Shown one piece after another: positions 1 through 7,580 of a stretch of DNA of 64,000 nt. Positions within the stretch are counted from its first letter, which is position 1. The number at the start of each line of letters is the position of its first letter. Origin of the DNA: JBGSUZ01 sp964404895 (GTDB taxonomy: Bacteria; Bacillota; Clostridia; Peptostreptococcales; Acidaminobacteraceae). Below the pieces are notes generated by a model that searched no databases, was not told where the DNA came from, and worked only from the letters and a program-made list of their open reading frames with translations. The DNA lies in assembly GCA_964404895.1 (NCBI GenBank), contig CAYOLV010000001.1, positions 1,116,001 to 1,180,000 on the forward strand, in the 5' to 3' direction. The translations under genes were made by a program, and so were the position numbers.

Positions 1-1
1 T

Positions 2-685
2 GACCTCTTTGTAGACAAGTTCTTTGCCATTAACAAAAAACTCTGTATGGAGCAGTATTTGGTTCCTTATTTGATGAGTTCCCACCCGGGCAGTACTTTA
101 AAGAGTGCCATCCGATTGGCGGAGTATTTAAGAGACATTGGCTATCAACCTGAGCAAGTACAGGATTTCTACCCGACACCAGGAACGTTGTCTACAGCCA
201 TGTACTATACAGGTATTGACCCAAGAGACAATTCTACGGTTTATGTGCCAAAGACTTATGAAGAAAAAACCATGCAGCGGGCACTGCTCCAATACAGAAG
301 ACCTCAAAATTACGACATTGTCTACAAAGCTCTCATGATTGCGGAAAGACAAGACTTAATTGGCTTTGGTCCGAAATGTTTGATTCGTCCGAGGGAAGAT
401 CAGAAAAAGAGAGAGGCTATTAAAGGCCGCAGCGATTCCAGAAGAAAAGCAGAAGGTAAACTACCGTCTGGAGATAAGAACGTAGTGGCGAGTAAGCGAC
501 CGTCTGGAGATAAAAACGTAGCGGCAGGAAAACGACCGTCTAGCGATAGACCGGTTACGGCAGGCAAGAGTCCGTCGGGAGGTAAACCTGCAACGGCGGG
601 TAAACGACCTACTGGCGACAGAAATTCCGCCCCTCAACATTCAAAAAAAACAGCAAGCTCCCAAAATTATAAGAAAAAAAAATAA
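2..685 (+). CDS. ygiQ: YgiQ-family radical SAM protein, C-terminal part
   Basis: The reading frame is open through the left edge, so only the C-terminal ~227 residues are present and the radical SAM core lies outside the window. The visible part carries the family C-terminal block (LVPYLMSSHPGSTL, QVQDFYPTPGTLST, MYYTGIDP, LIGFGPKCLIRPR), as I recall it from YgiQ proteins (UPF0313/DUF3362). The molecular function of the family is not settled. After LIRPR comes a basic tail of about 85 residues holding about five copies of a 12-13 residue unit (consensus K-R-P-S-G-D-K-x-V-x-A-G), ending in a lysine run. The family call is secure; the tail is probably disordered. Confidence 0.9.
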   Translation, partial: DLFVDKFFAINKKLCMEQYLVPYLMSSHPGSTLKSAIRLAEYLRDIGYQPEQVQDFYPTPGTLSTAMYYTGIDPRDNSTVYVPKTYEEKTMQRALLQYRRPQNYDIVYKALMIAERQDLIGFGPKCLIRPREDQKKREAIKGRSDSRRKAEGKLPSGDKNVVASKRPSGDKNVAAGKRPSSDRPVTAGKSPSGGKPATAGKRPTGDRNSAPQHSKKTASSQNYKKKK

Positions 686-722
686 TTATATTCTGATTGG
701 AAAAGTCATTAGAAAATGGATG

Positions 723-731
723 TGCTATAAT
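723..731 (+). promoter_or_regulatory. Extended -10 promoter element before hutH
   Basis: TGCTATAAT is an extended -10 match (TATAAT at 726-731). No good -35 hexamer lies at normal distance, as expected for an extended -10 promoter. It sits about 60 bases before hutH. The rest of the 686-789 gap shows nothing else. Confidence 0.55.
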
Positions 732-789
732 AAAAAACGGATGGCTAAACATGATCAACTTGACTTAATCGTATAAAGGGGAGATTTTG

Positions 790-2322
790 GTGTCTAAAGT
801 AATTATTGATGGAAAAAATTTAACAGTAGAAGAAGTTGTACTCGTTGCAAGAAAAGGTTATAAAGTAGAATTAGATCCTAATGCTAGAGAAGCTATCGCT
901 AAATCGAGAGCGATTGTTGACCGTTTTGTTGAAGAAAAACGCAACGTTTATGGCATTACAACAGGATTCGGTAAATTCTCAGATGTGGCTATTTCTCAAG
1001 AAGAAACAGAAGATCTTCAAAGAAATCTCATCATCAGCCACTCATGTGGTGTAGGTCCTAACTTCTCAAGAGAAATTTCAAGAGCAATCGTTTTACTCAG
1101 AGCAAACGCTTTGTCTAAAGGGTTCTCAGGCGTTAGACCTTCAACGGTTGAAACCTTAATTGAAATGCTCAACAAAGATGTTGTACCTTGTATTCCTGAA
1201 AAGGGTTCTTTAGGCGCATGTGGAGACTTAGCACCATTGTCACATATGGTTCTTGTGATGATTGGCGAAGGCGAAGCGATGTACCAAGGCGAAATCATGC
1301 CAGGTCGTGTTGCAATGGAAAAAGCAGGTATTCCTGTGATTACATTGACTTCTAAAGAGGGCCTTTCTTTGATCAATGGTACACAAGTTATGACGGCTAC
1401 AGGTTGTTTAGCTGTATATGATGCTGTTCAACTTCTCAAGTTAGCAGATATCAGTGCAGCAATGTCAGCTGAAGCATTAGGCGGCATTACAGATGCATAC
1501 GATCCTAGAGTTCACGCAATCAGACCACACTTTGGCCAAATTGATACTGCGGCGAATATGCTTCGTTTGCTTGAAGGCAGCGGCAATACCACACGTCAAG
1601 GTGAAGTACGCGTTCAAGATGCATATGCCCTTAGATGTGTACCTCAAATTCACGGTGCTAGCAAAGATGCAATCAATTATGTCTTTGACAAAGTGACTAT
1701 CGAAATCAATGCTGTTACAGATAACCCATTAATTTTCCCAGACGATGAAGCTGCAATTTCTGGCGGTAACTTCCACGGACAGCCAATGGCATTAGCTTTT
1801 GACTTCCTTGGCATTGCTTTAGCTGAAATCGCAAATTCATCGGAAAGAAGAACTGAGAGACTCGTTAATCCACAACTCAGCAACGGATTACCTGCCTTCT
1901 TGACACCAAAAGGCGGTCTTCACTCAGGCTTCATGATCGCTCAGTATGCTGCAGCTGCTTTGGTTTCTGAAAACAAAGTATTGGCGCATCCTGCAAGCGT
2001 TGACTCAATTCCATCTTCTGCAAACCAAGAAGACCATGTGAGCATGGGTACAATTGCAGCAAGAAAAGCAAGAGACATTTTGGAAAATGTGAGCAATGTT
2101 ATTGCCATTGAAGTCCTCAGTGCCACTCAAGGGATTGATTTTAAAGACCCTGCTAAATTAGGTAAAGGTACTAAACCTGCCTATGATGTTGTTAGAAAAG
2201 AAGTTGCCAAGTTAGTAGATGACCGTCCAATGTACATTGATATCAACAAAGTGGCTGAACTTGTGAAGTCACACGTCATTGTAGAAGCGGTTGAAGCAGC
2301 TATTGGCCAGTTAAAGTGCTAG
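790..2322 (+). CDS. hutH: Histidine ammonia-lyase
   Basis: Deaminates L-histidine to urocanate, the first step of histidine degradation, in the cytoplasm. The length (510 aa) is normal for the family. Recognisable blocks are YGITTGFGKFSD, SSHSCGVG-like ISHSCGVG, LRANALSKG, GSLGACGDLAPLSH, QDAYALRCVPQIHG and TDNPLIF. The catalytic MIO prosthetic group is normally made from Ala-Ser-Gly; here the codons read Ala-Cys-Gly, with the Cys codon TGT at 1219-1221. GTG at 790 lies 6 bases after GGGGAG; an in-frame TTG at 787 is only 3 bases away and is less likely. No other hut gene (hutU, hutI, hutG) is in the window, so the pathway is either scattered or used partially. Confidence 0.95.
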   Translation: MSKVIIDGKNLTVEEVVLVARKGYKVELDPNAREAIAKSRAIVDRFVEEKRNVYGITTGFGKFSDVAISQEETEDLQRNLIISHSCGVGPNFSREISRAIVLLRANALSKGFSGVRPSTVETLIEMLNKDVVPCIPEKGSLGACGDLAPLSHMVLVMIGEGEAMYQGEIMPGRVAMEKAGIPVITLTSKEGLSLINGTQVMTATGCLAVYDAVQLLKLADISAAMSAEALGGITDAYDPRVHAIRPHFGQIDTAANMLRLLEGSGNTTRQGEVRVQDAYALRCVPQIHGASKDAINYVFDKVTIEINAVTDNPLIFPDDEAAISGGNFHGQPMALAFDFLGIALAEIANSSERRTERLVNPQLSNGLPAFLTPKGGLHSGFMIAQYAAAALVSENKVLAHPASVDSIPSSANQEDHVSMGTIAARKARDILENVSNVIAIEVLSATQGIDFKDPAKLGKGTKPAYDVVRKEVAKLVDDRPMYIDINKVAELVKSHVIVEAVEAAIGQLKC

Positions 2323-2334
2323 GAGTGAATACAA

Positions 2335-2544
2335 GTGCAAAGCAGTGAAAAACCAATATTACCAATTGAAAAAATGAATCGCATCAATGAACTGGCAAAA
2401 AAGTCTAAGGCAGAAGGTTTAACCGATGCTGAAAAGGCTGAACAAAAGGTGCTCCGTGAGGAGTACCTTGCCAAGTTCCGTGAAGGTTTCAGACAGCAAC
2501 TCGAAAATATTGAAGTTACTTACGTAGATGACATCAAGAATTAG
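2335..2544 (+). CDS. DUF896 family small protein (YnzC-like)
   Basis: A 69-residue acidic/basic helical protein of the DUF896 family. Typical features are IEKMNRINELAKKSK, the EGLTDAEKAEQ segment and LREEYLAKFREGFRQQL. Family members form a short helical hairpin, and their function is not established. The start is GTG, 12 bases after the hutH stop, behind GGAGTGAA, so it is probably co-transcribed with hutH. Confidence 0.85.
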   Translation: MQSSEKPILPIEKMNRINELAKKSKAEGLTDAEKAEQKVLREEYLAKFREGFRQQLENIEVTYVDDIKN

Positions 2545-2592
2545 TTCCTAAAAATATGGGTATCAATTCAAAAAAATGATGAGGTGAGGACA

Positions 2593-3048
2593 ATGGCAGA
2601 GAAACAATTTGTTATTTTTAAGTTAGGCCAGCAAAACTATTGCGTTGACATCATGAATATCGGCGGAATCACCGAATACAAAGGAGCTACTAAAGTTCCT
2701 GAATCACCCTATTTTGTGGAAGGTGTCATCAATTTAAGAGGGAATATCATCCCAATCGTCAACCTAAAGAAGCGTTTCAACATTGCTGAGACGCGAAAAG
2801 CTGAAGACTGTCGTGTGGTGCTTTATAATTTGAACGGATCTGAAATCGGCTTTTTAGTGGATGAAGCCAATCAAGTTATCAAGATTGACAGTGAAAACAT
2901 TGATCCAACGCCTGACATTATTAAGGGTGAGGATAAAGAGTACATTGACGGCGTCGGTAAAGTTGGGCAAGAAATAGTAATCGTACTAGATCTTGCGAAA
3001 ATTTTGACCGAAAGCGAGCGCGACCAAGTGGTCCACTTGCAAATTTAG
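2593..3048 (+). CDS. cheW: Chemotaxis coupling protein CheW
   Basis: Couples chemoreceptors to the histidine kinase CheA in the signalling array under the membrane. This 151-aa protein is a single CheW domain: FVIFKLGQQNYCVDIMNIGGI, then VEGVINLRGNIIPIVNLKKRF, then GFLVDEANQVIKI. An in-frame GTG exists at 2584, but it lies inside the GAGGTGAGG ribosome binding site. ATG 2593, 3 bases after that site, is the better start. No cheA or receptor gene is in the window; a cheY-like gene lies 33 kb away at 35651. Confidence 0.93.
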   Translation: MAEKQFVIFKLGQQNYCVDIMNIGGITEYKGATKVPESPYFVEGVINLRGNIIPIVNLKKRFNIAETRKAEDCRVVLYNLNGSEIGFLVDEANQVIKIDSENIDPTPDIIKGEDKEYIDGVGKVGQEIVIVLDLAKILTESERDQVVHLQI

Positions 3049-3067
3049 GTATTGGAGGAAGAGGTAA

Positions 3068-4492
3068 ATGTCAGAAGTGAATTACAAAGAACTTCAAGAG
3101 AAATTGACACACAGCTTCACAAATGTTTGGACAAAGCTTACAGATGACCAGTTGGCTGAGATTGAAGTGATTTCTAGAGAGTACAAACACTTTTTAGACA
3201 ACGGCAAAACTGAAAGAACATCTGCAAGAGAAATCGTTCGCAAGGCGATTGAAAACGGCTATCAATCAATCGACACTGTTATGGCGTCTGGTAAATTGAC
3301 TGCTGGTACAAAAGTTTATGCCATCAACAAAGACAAATCTGTAGCCCTTTTCTACATCGGCTCTAAAGAAATGTCTGAAGGGGTTCACATCGTAGGCAGT
3401 CATATCGATGCACCGCGTATTGACCTTAAACCTTTCCCAGTGTATGAAGATGCTGACATGGCATTCCTCAAAACACATTACTACGGCGGTATTAAAAAAT
3501 ACCAATGGACAACTATTCCTCTTGCACTTCACGGCGTTGTCATTGACGGCGAAGGCAAGAAAATTGACGTATGTATTGGGGAAGACGACAACGATCCAGT
3601 TTTCGTCATCACAGATTTGCTGCCACACCTTGCTAAAGACCAATCGACTAAAACATTAGCGGACGGTATTACTGGTGAAGGTCTTAACGTTTTAGCGGGT
3701 AGCATTCCTTACGGCGACAAAGACACAAAAGACAAAGTTAAATTAAACTTGATGAGACTCCTCAACGAAAAGTATGGTTTCGGTGAAAAAGATTTCACTG
3801 TAGCTGAACTTGAAATCGTTCCTGCTGGCAAAGCAAGAGACGTTGGTCTTGACCGCGGCTTGATCTCTGCTTACGGTCACGACGACAGAGTGTGTGCTTA
3901 CGCAAGTCTTAGAGCTATTTTCGATATTAAAGCAGTACCGACTAAAACTGCAATTGCTTATTTCTCTGATAAAGAAGAAGTGGGCAGCATGGGTAATACA
4001 GGTGCTGAATCTGCATTCCTTGAGAATACCATTGCAGAATTGATCAACATGCAAACAAGCAACTACAGCGATTTAATGATCAGAAGATGCCTTGCAAACA
4101 CAGAAGTTCTTTCTGCTGATGTTGGCGCTGGCTTTGACCCTAACTACGGCGAAGCTTACGACCGCAAGAATTCTGGCATGATTGGTTATGGCTTACAACT
4201 TGTTAAGTACACTGGTGCTAGAGGCAAGGGCGGCTGTAACGATGCTAACAGCGAATTTGTAGCGAAAGTGAAAAACATTTTCGATGCCAATAGCGTTATT
4301 TGGCAAATTGGCGAGCTTGGCAAAGTGGATCAAGGCGGCGGCGGTACAATTGCGTACATTTTAGCTAACAAAGGCGCAGAAGTAACAGATTGTGGCGTTC
4401 CAGTCCTTAGCATGCACGCACCATATGAAGTGATCAGCAAAGCTGACCTTTACATGGCAATCAAAGGTTACCACGCGTTCATGAACAGATAA
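3068..4492 (+). CDS. M18 family aminopeptidase
   Basis: A zinc-dependent exopeptidase releasing N-terminal residues from peptides in the cytoplasm (M18, aspartyl aminopeptidase/ApeA type). At 474 aa it has the family length. Likely metal and catalytic positions are visible: His112 in GSHIDAPRIDLKP, Asp272-Asp273-Arg274 in GHDDRVCAY, Glu303-Glu304 in SDKEEVGSMG, and His450 in SMHAPYE. The start ATG follows GGAGGAAGAGG closely and lies 19 bases after cheW. The substrate preference cannot be read from the sequence. A terminator follows at 4606. Confidence 0.92.
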   Translation: MSEVNYKELQEKLTHSFTNVWTKLTDDQLAEIEVISREYKHFLDNGKTERTSAREIVRKAIENGYQSIDTVMASGKLTAGTKVYAINKDKSVALFYIGSKEMSEGVHIVGSHIDAPRIDLKPFPVYEDADMAFLKTHYYGGIKKYQWTTIPLALHGVVIDGEGKKIDVCIGEDDNDPVFVITDLLPHLAKDQSTKTLADGITGEGLNVLAGSIPYGDKDTKDKVKLNLMRLLNEKYGFGEKDFTVAELEIVPAGKARDVGLDRGLISAYGHDDRVCAYASLRAIFDIKAVPTKTAIAYFSDKEEVGSMGNTGAESAFLENTIAELINMQTSNYSDLMIRRCLANTEVLSADVGAGFDPNYGEAYDRKNSGMIGYGLQLVKYTGARGKGGCNDANSEFVAKVKNIFDANSVIWQIGELGKVDQGGGGTIAYILANKGAEVTDCGVPVLSMHAPYEVISKADLYMAIKGYHAFMNR

Positions 4493-4536
4493 TTTAATAC
4501 AAGAAACTTCGAACTGAACCTTGTTCAGTTCGAACA

Positions 4537-4590
4537 CAAACCGCTGACAAAATGTCCCTTTGAAACCAGTGACATTTCTTTCGGCGGTTT
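4537..4590 (+). other. Nested hairpin downstream of the aminopeptidase gene
   Basis: The outer arms AAACCGC and GCGGTTT enclose inner arms AATGTC and GACATT. The element sits between the stop codon and the rho-independent terminator. A separate small inverted repeat, CGAACTGAA with TTCAGTTCG, precedes it at 4509-4532. No known RNA family is recognised; it may protect the mRNA 3' end. Confidence 0.4.
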
Positions 4591-4605
4591 GTTAGTTTCA
4601 TAAAT

Positions 4606-4635
4606 AAAAGCGAGAGGATTTCCTCTCGCTTTTTT
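4606..4635 (+). terminator. Rho-independent terminator
   Basis: The stem AAAAGCGAGAGGA / TCCTCTCGCTTTTT is followed by a T run. With A residues on the other side it could act in both directions, between the aminopeptidase gene and the convergent LysR gene. Confidence 0.85.
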
Positions 4636-4697
4636 AGTGGTGCCAATCCCTACGGCGAATGGTCTACCGAGGAGCACGCAGCTCAAAATGATTACTT

Positions 4698-5597
4698 TTA
4701 CCCTTCAATATTATCGCTAAGGATAAAGTCTTTAAAAGTTTCAGATAAAGGAGACAATACTCTTTTTCGATGATAAACAAAGTAGAATTTTCGTCGAATG
4801 GAACCATCGCCAATTGGAATGATTTTTAATGCCTCGTCGCGGATTTCTTTTTGAATAGAACGGGTAGATATAAAAGAAATGCCAAGACCATACTCGACGA
4901 ACTTTTTAATGGCTTCATTGCTTTCTACTTCTGCAATAATATTCAAGGCATCTGTATCGATGTTTCTCTCTTTCAAATAGTCCATGACAGCGGCTCTAGA
5001 ACCAGAGCCTTCTTCTCTTAATATGATTGGGAGGGACGCAAGGTCTTCAAGAGACATTTCACTAAATTTTGAAAGTTCACCTTTAACAGGAATCACTAAA
5101 GCAATTTCATCGTCCATAACATCTATGTATTCTAACTGAGGTATTTCTTTTTTAGCCCCTACGATGCCAAAGTCGATTTCACCATTCTGGATTTTATCTA
5201 AGACCTGTTTGGTGTCATATTTCATCAGGTTATATTTAACCCCAGGGTAGGCTTTGCTGAACTTACAAATCATTTCTGTCAGGTAGTACAGTTCGGGAAT
5301 AGAACTGGAGGAAATCTCTAAAATGCCTTCTATTTTTCCTTTAAAAGCGTTCAAAGAAAAATAGGCATGTTCTTTCTTATTTAAAATACTGATGGCATAT
5401 TCATAAAGAATATCGCCTGCACGAGTGAGCGTAATGTTTTTATTCGTACGGTTAAAGAGTATGGTCCCTAGCTCAGATTCAAGCAGGTGAATATGATTGC
5501 TGATTGTAGGCTGTGTTAAATAGAGTTTGTCAGCCGCTTTTGAAAAACTTTTTAGTTTTGCTATAGTTACAAAACTTTCTAGTTGTTTGAAATCCAA
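4698..5597 (-). CDS. LysR-family transcriptional regulator
   Basis: A DNA-binding activator/repressor of 299 aa. The N-terminal winged helix-turn-helix is clear (FKQLESFVTIAKLKSFSKAA, LTQPTISNHIHLLESELG), followed by a LysR effector-binding domain containing IDFGIVGAKK and GLGISFISTRS. GTG at 5606 is in frame but is part of the GAGGTG ribosome binding site. TTG at 5597 gives the usual MDFKQLESF-like beginning, so I chose it. It is transcribed away from the AlbA_2 gene at 5736, and an inverted repeat lies between them. The effector and target genes are unknown; regulators of this subtype often control sulfur or selenium genes, but nothing here shows that. Confidence 0.9.
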   Translation of the reverse strand: MDFKQLESFVTIAKLKSFSKAADKLYLTQPTISNHIHLLESELGTILFNRTNKNITLTRAGDILYEYAISILNKKEHAYFSLNAFKGKIEGILEISSSSIPELYYLTEMICKFSKAYPGVKYNLMKYDTKQVLDKIQNGEIDFGIVGAKKEIPQLEYIDVMDDEIALVIPVKGELSKFSEMSLEDLASLPIILREEGSGSRAAVMDYLKERNIDTDALNIIAEVESNEAIKKFVEYGLGISFISTRSIQKEIRDEALKIIPIGDGSIRRKFYFVYHRKRVLSPLSETFKDFILSDNIEG

Positions 5598-5626
5598 ATA
5601 AATCACCTCTGTAGTTTTAATATTAC

Positions 5627-5683
5627 CACAAATAATTGCGTATTTAAAAATTATTTGTGATTACCTTATTTCTAGGGTAAAAT
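5627..5683 (+). promoter_or_regulatory. Divergent operator and promoter (LysR / AlbA_2 genes)
   Basis: CACAAATAAT (5627-5636) and ATTATTTGTG (5650-5659) form a perfect 10-bp inverted repeat with a 13-bp spacer, a size suitable for a LysR site. The rightward promoter TTGTGA (5655-5660), 17 bp, TAAAAT (5678-5683) overlaps the right arm. Binding there could control both divergent genes. The assignment to this LysR protein is inferred from position. Confidence 0.6.
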
Positions 5684-5735
5684 TTAATCGAAGCGCTGTA
5701 AAACACAGCAAATTCTATAGGAAGCGGGGGCCACA

Positions 5736-6896
5736 ATGGATAAATCAAAAGTGAAAGCTTTGCTTAAACAAAATGAAGGGCCCAAGTTGGATTTTAAAGA
5801 AAAATTAGACCTCTCCACAGAGTCGGGAAAGAAAGAACTTGCAAAAGACGTTCTTGCTATTGCAAATACCCAAGGTGGAAGAGGTCACATCGTATTAGGC
5901 ATTAGAGATAAGACAAAAGAAGTGATTGGGGTTGAATCTGACGTCCATTTTGAAGAGCGCATACAGCAAGTTTTAGCTCTAAGGTGTGATCCGCCCGTAA
6001 CCGTTCGGGCAGAAGAAGTTCAATATGAAAATAAACTATTAGTAGTCATTACTATTTTTAGAAGTTACAACAAGCCCCATCAAATGCTTCAGACGGGGGC
6101 TTTTTACCTAAGAAGAGGTTCGACGACGGACATGGCAAGAAGAGATGAAATTGCGGGAATGCTTCAATATAACGGCATGCTCAGCAACGAGAAAATTCCT
6201 CTTTTCAACCTGAGTTGCTCTGTACTCAATCGAAATTTGTTGATTCAATACTTAGAAAAACGCAGACTGGAAGATGAAATAGATAATGCGGATATGCTCT
6301 GCGAGTTGGGCATTTATCACTATGACTCTGACAGTTTGGAGTATTTTCCAACCATGGGAAGCTTACTCCTTTTTGCAGATGAACCTGAAAAATACATGCC
6401 CTATTTGGGTATTCAAATTATTAATCATTTAAACGATAGCGTTGAAACAACACATTTAGGTGGCAATATTCAAAGCTTGATTTTGCATTTGAAGGCTTAC
6501 TTCACGGCGATGAAAAACCCATATCCCTATGAAGCAATTGTAGAAGCGGCTCAGAATGCCATCTTGCACCGTGATTATTTTGATCCTTCAAGATCAATTG
6601 TCATTTTATTGGCATGGGATACGGTTCAGATCAGCAATCCTGGCGCTGTCTTTGGCAATGAGAGGCTCTCTAATATTATGAATGAACCTAATCCTGGAAG
6701 GCGAAATCATTGGCTGTACCATCAAATGCTTATTTTTGATGAGAAACGCCAGTTTACAGGAAGTGGCCGCGGGCTGAAACTCATTCAAAATGCCTTTGCT
6801 GAAAAGGGTAAAGTTAAATTCCTAAACATTAGAAAAACAAATACCTTTAAGGTAATTATGCCTGGGTTTAACGCATTCAAATCGGAGGGACTATGA
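5736..6896 (+). CDS. AlbA_2 domain putative transcriptional regulator with GHKL-like C-terminus
   Basis: A 386-aa protein of the Schlafen/AlbA_2 family. Residues ~10-130 form the AlbA_2 domain (GPKLDFKEKL, IANTQGGRGHIVLGI, GAFYLRRGSTTD). The C-terminal half resembles the HATPase_c_4 module: ALA/EAAQNAILHRDY, QISNPGAVFG and GSGRGLKLI. Family members are annotated as ATP-binding regulators; the biochemical role is poorly known. Its last bases overlap the response regulator start (ATGA at 6893), so the three genes to 9005 form one translationally coupled operon. That coupling suggests a role in the same signalling pathway. Confidence 0.8.
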   Translation: MDKSKVKALLKQNEGPKLDFKEKLDLSTESGKKELAKDVLAIANTQGGRGHIVLGIRDKTKEVIGVESDVHFEERIQQVLALRCDPPVTVRAEEVQYENKLLVVITIFRSYNKPHQMLQTGAFYLRRGSTTDMARRDEIAGMLQYNGMLSNEKIPLFNLSCSVLNRNLLIQYLEKRRLEDEIDNADMLCELGIYHYDSDSLEYFPTMGSLLLFADEPEKYMPYLGIQIINHLNDSVETTHLGGNIQSLILHLKAYFTAMKNPYPYEAIVEAAQNAILHRDYFDPSRSIVILLAWDTVQISNPGAVFGNERLSNIMNEPNPGRRNHWLYHQMLIFDEKRQFTGSGRGLKLIQNAFAEKGKVKFLNIRKTNTFKVIMPGFNAFKSEGL

Positions 6897-7567
6897 AGAA
6901 AAAAATAATGGTAATAGATGACGACCCTAACATTGTGGAGTTAGTCTCCTTATATTTAGAAAAAGAAGGCTATGAAGTCTTACCCTATACCTCTAGCAAG
7001 TTAGCGTTTGACAATTTCAAGAAAGATGCCCCAGCTTTGATTTTGCTCGACATTATGATGCCCCTCATGGACGGCTATCAATTTCTATCCGAGGTCAGAA
7101 AGTTCAGTAATATTCCAATTATCATGATTACCGCAAAAGGTGAAACTTTTGACAAAGTCTTAGGACTTGAACTGGGTGCAGACGACTATTTGGTTAAACC
7201 CTTTGATACCAAGGAACTCCTTGCCAGAATCAAGGCGGTCTTCCGTAGGTATGGCTCAGCAACAGAAGAGTCCCGGGTTTTGGTTATACCAGATTTGACC
7301 ATCGACTTAGATAAATATACCATTACCTATATGGGGACCCAAATGGAATTGCCACCAAAAGAAATCGAGTTGCTGTACTTTTTATGCAACAATCCTAACA
7401 AAGTATTTACAAGGGAACAACTATTAGACAAAATTTGGGGCTATGACTACGTTGGAGAATCTCGAACAGTAGATGTTCACATTAAAAGAATTAGAGAAAA
7501 AATTGAAGGTTCCCATAGTTGGGAAATTAAAACTGTATGGGGCGTGGGTTATAAGTTTATTTTGTAA
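6893..7567 (+). CDS. OmpR/PhoB-type response regulator
   Basis: A two-component DNA-binding regulator of 224 aa. The receiver domain (residues 1-120) has the acidic pocket IDDDPN, phospho-acceptor Asp53 in LLDIMMP, Thr in MITAKG and Lys in VKPF. The winged-helix output domain follows (LPPKEIELLYFL, VFTREQLLDKIWGYD, SRTVDVHIKRIREKI, VWGVGYKF). It is partnered with the kinase 13 bases downstream. The stimulus and targets are unknown. Confidence 0.93.
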   Translation: MKKKIMVIDDDPNIVELVSLYLEKEGYEVLPYTSSKLAFDNFKKDAPALILLDIMMPLMDGYQFLSEVRKFSNIPIIMITAKGETFDKVLGLELGADDYLVKPFDTKELLARIKAVFRRYGSATEESRVLVIPDLTIDLDKYTITYMGTQMELPPKEIELLYFLCNNPNKVFTREQLLDKIWGYDYVGESRTVDVHIKRIREKIEGSHSWEIKTVWGVGYKFIL

Positions 7568-7580
7568 TTAGGGGTCAATC

